NCBI RefSeq assembly: GCF_038443705.2
Contig: NZ_CP151767.2
Location: forward strand, 3,153,501 to 3,217,500
Direction: 5' to 3'
Length of the DNA stretch: 64,000 nt
From: Yoonia sp. SS1-5
GTDB taxonomy: Bacteria > Pseudomonadota > Alphaproteobacteria > Rhodobacterales > Rhodobacteraceae
A model generated the notes under the pieces. It was not told the origin of the DNA. It saw only the letters and a list, made by a program, of their open reading frames with translations, and made no database searches. Shown one piece after another: positions 58,671 to 64,000 of this stretch (its first letter is position 1; each line of letters opens with the position of its first letter). The position numbers and the translations under genes were made by a program.

Positions 58671-60953
58671 ATGACGAAAAAGTACACAGCGGCGCATTGG
58701 GGCGCCTACGAGGCGCGGGGGTTCGGCGCCGATGCGGAACTGGCCCCATTGCCGCGCGATCCGCACCCCTCGACGATTGGCGAGGGCTGGCTGGACGCCA
58801 TGCAGGACAACGGCGTCAGGATCGCCCGCCCCGCGGTCCGCAAGGGCTGGCTGACAAAGCGGGACAGACAGCGTGCGGGTGACGCGGAATTTGTCGAACT
58901 GCCATGGGACGAGGCGCTTGATCTGACAGCGGGCGAACTTCAACGGGTGATTGATACCCACGGGAATGCAGGGATTTTTGCGGGGTCTTACGGTTGGGCA
59001 TCAGCCGGACGGTTCCACCACGCTCAATCGCAATTGCGCCGTTTTCTCAATACGATTGGCGGATATGTCACGGCGAAGAACACCTATTCGCATGCGGCCG
59101 CCGAGGTATTGTGGCCCCATGTGATAGGGCAAACAAACCGGACATTTCAGGATGGCGTGACCAGCTGGCCGCTGGTCGCAGACCATTGCGAGCTTTTGGT
59201 CGCATTCGGTGGCATCTCCAAACGGGCGGCACAGGTGGCATCATCTGGCACGACCATGCACCAGACACAGGATTGGCTGGACCGTGCAGCAAAAAACGGA
59301 TGCCGGATCGTGAATGTCTCGCCACTGGAAAGCGATATGGCGCACCATATGCATGCCGAATGGATAGGGCCGCGGCCGGGGACCGACACGGCGCTGATCC
59401 TCGCACTGGCGCATGAAACATTCAGCAACGGCTGGGCTGACCGCAAATTTCTGCAGCGGTGCACCCATGGAGCCGAGGCGTTCGAGGCCTATGTCATGGG
59501 CGTTGATGGAACCCCCAAGACGGCTGATTGGGCCGCCACGATCTGTGATCTGCCGGCCGACCGCATTCGGGAACTGGCCGCAAGGATGGCCAAGCACCGC
59601 ACGATGATCAGCATGTCATGGTCCATGCAGCGTTGCGATCATGGCGAGTTGACGATCTGGGCAGGTCTTTCGCTGGCCTGTGTTCTTGGGCAGATCGGAC
59701 AACCCGGCACGGGGTTTGCGTTCGGATATGGCTCGACAGAGCCGGTGGGACGTCCGCATCGCCTGATCAACTGGCCGTCCGTGCCGCAGGGGCAAAACCC
59801 GGTTGATGATTTCATCCCGGTTGCCCGTATTGCGGATATGCTGGAACAGCCCGGCGGCGCCTATACCTATGACGGGGATCACAGAACCTATCCTGACGCA
59901 AAACTGGTCTGGTGGTCAGGGGGAAACCCGTTTCACCACCATCAGGATTTGCAGCGGCTGGACCGTCTGTGGCGAAAGCCCGAAACAGTTGTGGTCATGG
60001 ATCACAGTTGGACGGCGACGGCCCGCCGGGCCGATATTGTCCTGCCCACGACATCGGCGTTGGAGCGTGACGATCTGATGATCAACCGCCGCGACACGGC
60101 GCTTGTCTATATGTCAGCGATCATGCCGCCCTTTGGACAGGCGCGTGATGATTATGAGATTTGTGCAGGCCTGGCCGAACGGATGGGAACACATGCTGCA
60201 TTTACCCAAGGCAGGACCGCCCGGGACTGGCTGACATGGTTATGGGATGGCTGTGAAAGCGTCGCTACCGCAAATGGGTTCACATTGCCGGATTTCGAAA
60301 CGTTCCAGCAAAACGGAATATGCGACATCCCTGCCAGCGATGAAACGCGCATTCATCTGTCAGACTTCGTTGCGGATCCCGTCGCGCATCCCTGCAACAC
60401 GCCCAGTGGCAAGATAGAACTGAAAAGTGAGGCGATTGCAGCGATGCAGCTGGCAGATTGTCCACCGATTGCAGCCTGGCAAGAACCGGTGGAATGGTTG
60501 GGCGACGCGGCCCCGGGGCAGCTTCATCTGGTATCGGGACAACCCAATACCCGGCTTCATGCCCAGAATGACAATGGGCGGGCATCGCGGGCTGAGAAAA
60601 TCCAGGGTCGCGAACCCTGTATCCTGCACCCGGACACCGCCCGGGCGCATGGGGTGAGTGCAGGTGATATTGCGCTGGTCGAAAATGCGCGCGGTGGCTG
60701 TCTTGTTGGCGTGACGTTGTCTGAAAAGATCCGGCCGGACTGCATCTGGATCGCAACGGGCGCATGGCTTGACCTGCGGGTCATTGACGGTGCGGCGATC
60801 TGCATTCACGGCAACCCCAATATGCTGACATATGACAAAGGATCGACCGGCCTTAGCCAAGGTAACATCGCGCATACGGCACTTGTTAAGTTGCGGAAAT
60901 GGGACAAGCCGCTGCCGGCCATCACCGTGCACGCGCCTCCGCCACTGTCCTAG
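58671..60953 (+). CDS. Molybdopterin-dependent reductase, BisC/DMSO-reductase family
   Basis: 760 residues without twin-arginine signal, so cytoplasmic, as for biotin sulfoxide reductases. The family pattern is clear: SYGWASAGRFHHAQSQLRRF, the Mo-ligand Ser140 in NTYSHAAAEVLWPHVIG, the guanine-dinucleotide-binding blocks (WWSGGNPFHHHQDLQRL, VVMDHSWTATARRADIVLP), and the C-terminal domain (LVSGQPNTRLHAQND). No Fe-S N-terminal Cys motif, as expected. Substrate could be biotin or methionine sulfoxide or an S/N-oxide. It is divergent from puc and shares its 281-bp regulatory region, so it might respond to the same light/redox repressor. Confidence 0.9.
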   Translation: MTKKYTAAHWGAYEARGFGADAELAPLPRDPHPSTIGEGWLDAMQDNGVRIARPAVRKGWLTKRDRQRAGDAEFVELPWDEALDLTAGELQRVIDTHGNAGIFAGSYGWASAGRFHHAQSQLRRFLNTIGGYVTAKNTYSHAAAEVLWPHVIGQTNRTFQDGVTSWPLVADHCELLVAFGGISKRAAQVASSGTTMHQTQDWLDRAAKNGCRIVNVSPLESDMAHHMHAEWIGPRPGTDTALILALAHETFSNGWADRKFLQRCTHGAEAFEAYVMGVDGTPKTADWAATICDLPADRIRELAARMAKHRTMISMSWSMQRCDHGELTIWAGLSLACVLGQIGQPGTGFAFGYGSTEPVGRPHRLINWPSVPQGQNPVDDFIPVARIADMLEQPGGAYTYDGDHRTYPDAKLVWWSGGNPFHHHQDLQRLDRLWRKPETVVVMDHSWTATARRADIVLPTTSALERDDLMINRRDTALVYMSAIMPPFGQARDDYEICAGLAERMGTHAAFTQGRTARDWLTWLWDGCESVATANGFTLPDFETFQQNGICDIPASDETRIHLSDFVADPVAHPCNTPSGKIELKSEAIAAMQLADCPPIAAWQEPVEWLGDAAPGQLHLVSGQPNTRLHAQNDNGRASRAEKIQGREPCILHPDTARAHGVSAGDIALVENARGGCLVGVTLSEKIRPDCIWIATGAWLDLRVIDGAAICIHGNPNMLTYDKGSTGLSQGNIAHTALVKLRKWDKPLPAITVHAPPPLS

Positions 60954-60969
60954 ATCCTGTCGGCGTCCG

Positions 60970-61893
60970 CTACGGGTTCAGGGCGGTATACTGCTTGAAT
61001 TGATCCACGACCGCTTGCGCATCGACGTCGATGCAGACCTTGCACAGGCGTCCCTCGCCATCAGAACGCCGGACCATCTGACCAACAGCCTCGCCCGAGG
61101 TGACGACGCCAAGTCTTACGTCCTTGACGCTGAAATGGGCAGGTGTGTCGCAGGCCACGACAGCGGCCGGATCATGCAGGTAACAATGCAGTTTCCCACT
61201 GACGGTCTGATAGAACCGCATGTAGAAGTCGCCGATCTGCTGCAGGAATGCGCCGGTTTCGGGGGCTGCGTTTGCAAGATCTGCGAAATCCTGCGGGACA
61301 AAGGCGATCTTGGTTGTGACATCCAGCCCGACGACCACAACCTCGCCGCCGCCGGGGGCATTCAGGACGATATCTGCCGCATGGGGATCGTTCCAGAAAT
61401 TGGCCTCTGCATGGGGGGTGATATTGCCGCCAGCATCAAGTGAACCACCCATGATCACAAGACGTTTCAGGTTTCCAATGAAGTCCGGATCGGCGGTCAC
61501 CGCCTTGGCGATATTCGTCAGCGGTCCAATCGCGCAGATCGTAAAAACACCCGGATTTTCGCGAGCCATGCGGAGCAGGAAATCAACCGCATCGCCGGCG
61601 GGTTCGGGGGGTTCGGTCATGTCCGTCTGAACATCGCCAAACCCGTGTGGTCCATGAACATGGTCGCTTGGACGATTGGGAACGATCTGAAGCGGTTTGT
61701 CGGAACCCTGATACACTTCGGTCCTGGCCTTTGACATTTGCGTCAGCCACAATGCGTTCCGGGTCGCGTCATCCGTTGTCACATTACCAAAAACGGTTGT
61801 CAGCGCGACCAGATCAATATCCGGATGGGCATGGGCGTAGAAATAGGCCATCGCGTCATCAATCCCGGGATCGGTGTCAATAATCAGCTTCAT
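60970..61893 (-). CDS. Nucleoside hydrolase (inosine-uridine-preferring family)
   Basis: 307 residues. The Ca-binding N-terminus KLIIDTDPGIDDAMAYFYA carries the four-Asp motif, with VFGNVTTDDATRN, the GPLTNIAKAV loop and VIMGGSLDAGGNITPHAEANF. It cleaves ribonucleosides to base and ribose. It is downstream on the minus strand of a NitT/TauT-type transporter, with a terminator between them, and so has its own transcription start. Confidence 0.92.
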   Translation of the reverse strand: MKLIIDTDPGIDDAMAYFYAHAHPDIDLVALTTVFGNVTTDDATRNALWLTQMSKARTEVYQGSDKPLQIVPNRPSDHVHGPHGFGDVQTDMTEPPEPAGDAVDFLLRMARENPGVFTICAIGPLTNIAKAVTADPDFIGNLKRLVIMGGSLDAGGNITPHAEANFWNDPHAADIVLNAPGGGEVVVVGLDVTTKIAFVPQDFADLANAAPETGAFLQQIGDFYMRFYQTVSGKLHCYLHDPAAVVACDTPAHFSVKDVRLGVVTSGEAVGQMVRRSDGEGRLCKVCIDVDAQAVVDQFKQYTALNP

Positions 61894-61974
61894 GCGATGG
61901 TCCTTGTCGTCATCTGCGCAGGTGTTGATCTGCTATGTGAACTAATGTGACCCGGCTTTACAGCATGTTTCCAC

Positions 61975-62007
61975 AAAAAAAAACGGATCCCCGTGAGGAC
62001 CCGGTTT
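61975..62007 (-). terminator. Intrinsic terminator after the ABC permease gene
   Basis: On the minus strand a stem of about ten pairs with one bulge (AAACCGGGTCC with GGGATCCGTTT) is followed by a run of T bases, 36 bp past the permease stop. Confidence 0.75.
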
Positions 62008-62042
62008 GTTGTTTGTATGGGCGGGTGGTTACCCGCCGCAGT

Positions 62043-63317
62043 TTATGCCTTGCCTTTCCAAGGCACCAGAAGCCGTTCGGCCCAGCGCATCAGCATGTCG
62101 ATGCCAAAGCCGATCACCCCAATCAGGATGATCCCGAGGATCACGAGGTCGGTGTTCTGGAAGCGTGAGGCGACCATGATCATCATCCCCGCACCCTGTT
62201 CCGCTGCAACCAGTTCGGCGGCAACAACCGTGCCCCAGCAGACCCCCATGGCCACACGGGCCCCGGTAAAGATCTCGGGTAGCGAGTTGGGGATAATCAC
62301 GTAGCGCATGATCTGCCACTTGCTTGCGCCCAGTGAATAGGCCGCATGCACCTTGGAGATATTAACCCCCGACACACCTGACCGGGCCGCGATGGCCATG
62401 ATCCACAAGGCCGCGAGGAACAGCAGGATAATCTTGCCGGTTTCGCCGATACCGAACCAGATGATCACAAGCGGGATCAAGGCCAGTGGTGGTACAGGGC
62501 GCATGAATTCCACGATGGGATCAAACCATCCCCGGAACCAGTTGCTAAGCCCCATTGCATAACCCAGCGGGATGCCGACCATCGCGCCAAGGATAAACCC
62601 GGCGACCACGCGGAACAAAGAGTATCCGAGGTGCTGCAAAAGGGTGAAACCACGGAAACCTTCCTGCACGACAGTGATGGTCCGTGCCCAGACCTCTTCG
62701 GGTGGGGGCAGATAAAGTGGTTCCATCTGCCAGCCCCTGTAAGGCGCGATATTCGGCGTTCCCTTGTCAGACAATGTGACAGTCCCGTTCTCGATCTGGA
62801 CGGTTTCACCGGGTGCGATAGGCTGCCCGTTGATCGCCACAACATTGGCACCTTCGCTTTTCGAGATGTCGTCATTCGCGTCCACCCGGACCAGACCGGT
62901 GCGCCATTCAGGAATGGCAGAGGAGTCGTTTTTGGCAAAGCCGTCGCCGGGATCAACCTCGGGCGCGTCAGTATCCGTTTCACGTGGGTGGATCACCACA
63001 GTCACGGTCGCGTCGTCAGTTTCGCCATTCGCCTCGGCCGTATAGGTAAATTCCAGCGTCCCCAGAAAAGGTGCCGGGGCGTGCAGGAATTTGGGCAGCA
63101 GCGAGGACCCCGTGAACATCCCCCAGATCAGGAAGATTGTCAGGATCGACACGATCCCAGCGATCCGGTTGGGGCGTACCGCGCTTTCGTCCCCGAATGT
63201 CACGGTCTTGAGCGATGTGTAATCCTTGACCGTCGCCCGATGAATGACCTTGGTCACGATCAGGAAGGCACCGACAAAGATGGCAATATAAATGAATAGA
63301 ACGAAAAATCCGGTCAT
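62043..63317 (-). CDS. NitT/TauT-type ABC permease with large periplasmic insert
   Basis: 424 residues. N-terminal membrane segments (GFFVLFIYIAIFVGAFLIV and IAGIVSILTIFLIWGMF) flank a soluble region about residues 90-195 with beta-rich sequence (TYTAEANGETDDATVTVV, NGQPIAPGETVQIENGTV) before the permease core (LGYSLFRVVAGFILGAMVGIPLGYAMGL, EAA loop YSLGASKWQIMRYVIIPNSL). Usual SsuC/TauC permeases are near 260-300 residues, so the insert is unusual. The ATPase gene is coupled upstream. Confidence 0.85.
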   Translation of the reverse strand: MTGFFVLFIYIAIFVGAFLIVTKVIHRATVKDYTSLKTVTFGDESAVRPNRIAGIVSILTIFLIWGMFTGSSLLPKFLHAPAPFLGTLEFTYTAEANGETDDATVTVVIHPRETDTDAPEVDPGDGFAKNDSSAIPEWRTGLVRVDANDDISKSEGANVVAINGQPIAPGETVQIENGTVTLSDKGTPNIAPYRGWQMEPLYLPPPEEVWARTITVVQEGFRGFTLLQHLGYSLFRVVAGFILGAMVGIPLGYAMGLSNWFRGWFDPIVEFMRPVPPLALIPLVIIWFGIGETGKIILLFLAALWIMAIAARSGVSGVNISKVHAAYSLGASKWQIMRYVIIPNSLPEIFTGARVAMGVCWGTVVAAELVAAEQGAGMMIMVASRFQNTDLVILGIILIGVIGFGIDMLMRWAERLLVPWKGKA

Positions 63318-64000
63318 GATGCGTTCTCCGTCCGGCCCATGATTTCCTCTTCCATGTCCCAGATCATCGACAAAATCTCATCGCGTTTGGGTCCGAAATC
63401 GGGGTGTTTCTTTACTTCACGCAGGTCAGCGCCTACGCCCATCTCGGCAAATGGCAGTTGGTATTCCTTGTGAATACGTCCGGGCCGGGGGGCCATCACG
63501 ATCAACCGCTCGCCCAGCAACAGGGCTTCTTCAACCGAGTGGGTGATCAGAATGATCGTCTTGCCTGTCTCTTTCCATAGCTTCAGCACAAGGCTTTGCA
63601 TCTTTTCGCGGGTCAGCGCGTCAAGCGCGCCAAGCGGTTCGTCCATCAGGATCACGTCCGGATCATTGGCCAGACACCGGGCCAGGGCCACACGCTGTTG
63701 CATGCCGCCGGACAGTTCATAGACAGCCTTTTCCTTGAAATCCTGCAGGCCGACAACGTCCAGCAGGTGATCAACGATTTCGCGCTTCTCGCCGTTGGGC
63801 ATCCCCTTCATGGAAGGGCCAAAGCCCACGTTTTCACGCACGGACATCCATTCAAACAGTGCGCCCTTCTGGAACACCATCCCACGTTCTGCATCAGGAC
63901 CGGTGATTTCGTGTCCGTTCAGCATCAGTTTGCCGCTGGTCTGCGCAAGAAATCCTGCCAGAATATTCAAAAGCGTCGTTTTCCCGCACCCTGACGGGCC
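63314..64000 (-). CDS. NitT/TauT-type ABC ATP-binding protein, 5' end missing
   Basis: 228 residues visible; the window edge falls in the Walker A strand, which reads GPSGCGKTTLLNILAG at its very start. The signature is LSGGMQQRVALARCLA, Walker B VILMDEPLGALDAL, and the switch His LITHSVEEALLL. The 3' end overlaps the permease by 4 bp. SsuB/TauB-type ATPases start a little earlier, so about 50 residues and the gene start lie beyond base 64000. Confidence 0.92.
   Translation of the reverse strand, partial: GPSGCGKTTLLNILAGFLAQTSGKLMLNGHEITGPDAERGMVFQKGALFEWMSVRENVGFGPSMKGMPNGEKREIVDHLLDVVGLQDFKEKAVYELSGGMQQRVALARCLANDPDVILMDEPLGALDALTREKMQSLVLKLWKETGKTIILITHSVEEALLLGERLIVMAPRPGRIHKEYQLPFAEMGVGADLREVKKHPDFGPKRDEILSMIWDMEEEIMGRTENAS

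Overview
The window looks like a chromosomal segment of a Rhodobacterales (Roseobacter-group) alphaproteobacterium able to make bacteriochlorophyll antennae. Support: a puc operon for light-harvesting complex 2 behind tandem PpsR-type sites, a complete alphaproteobacterial general stress locus (phyR / nepR-ecfG-phyK) with EcfG-type promoters, many solute ABC transporters, and high-GC coding throughout. No rRNA, tRNA, CRISPR array, prophage or intact insertion sequence was seen.

Layout. 1-15.4 kb: the 3' part of a giant surface protein made of 546-bp near-identical repeats plus other extracellular modules, followed 12 bp later by a 1159-residue outer-membrane barrel protein. 15.4-24.5 kb: an oligopeptide-type ABC transporter (dppFDCB order plus binding protein, minus strand), a divergent FCD/GntR regulator, and an amidohydrolase-CobW GTPase pair. 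25-30.6 kb: DUF6502-DUF5666 genes divergent from a coupled three-gene operon (NRPS-like adenylation enzyme, membrane flavocytochrome-like reductase, crotonase) behind two identical palindromes; this is the strongest candidate for an undescribed system. 30.7-34.7 kb: small cysteine-rich protein, small secreted proteins, a frameshifted lipoprotein and a His-rich SdrD/VCBS-like protein. 35-37.5 kb: PAS-GGDEF-EAL protein. 37.6-42.7 kb: a redox cluster (flavin/ferredoxin fusion, GST, LysR, DsbA-like protein, NAD(P) oxidoreductase) with the same 21-bp dyad at both promoter regions. 43-46.4 kb: periplasmic rhodanese, LysM protein, coiled-coil OmpA protein.

46.5-54.9 kb is a stress-response neighbourhood: PLDc_N and DUF202 membrane proteins, a small membrane protein and an AI-2E-type transporter on divergent EcfG promoters, a phospholipase D, phyK-ecfG-nepR divergent from phyR on physically overlapping EcfG promoters, DUF1328, DUF883 and holin-like genes, and a degenerate receiver protein. 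54.9-58.7 kb: a Crp/Fnr regulator and the puc operon (pucB, pucA, terminator, pucC, and a basic repeat protein coupled to pucC). PucA carries Phe44-Leu45 in place of the Tyr-Trp pair of B800-850 antennae. 58.7-64 kb: a cytoplasmic molybdopterin reductase (BisC-like), a nucleoside hydrolase, and a NitT/TauT-type ABC permease and ATPase running off the end.

All functional calls come from reading motifs by eye; no database search was possible. Several starts were moved downstream from the longest reading frame where ribosome-binding sites, operon overlaps or signal peptides argued for it.
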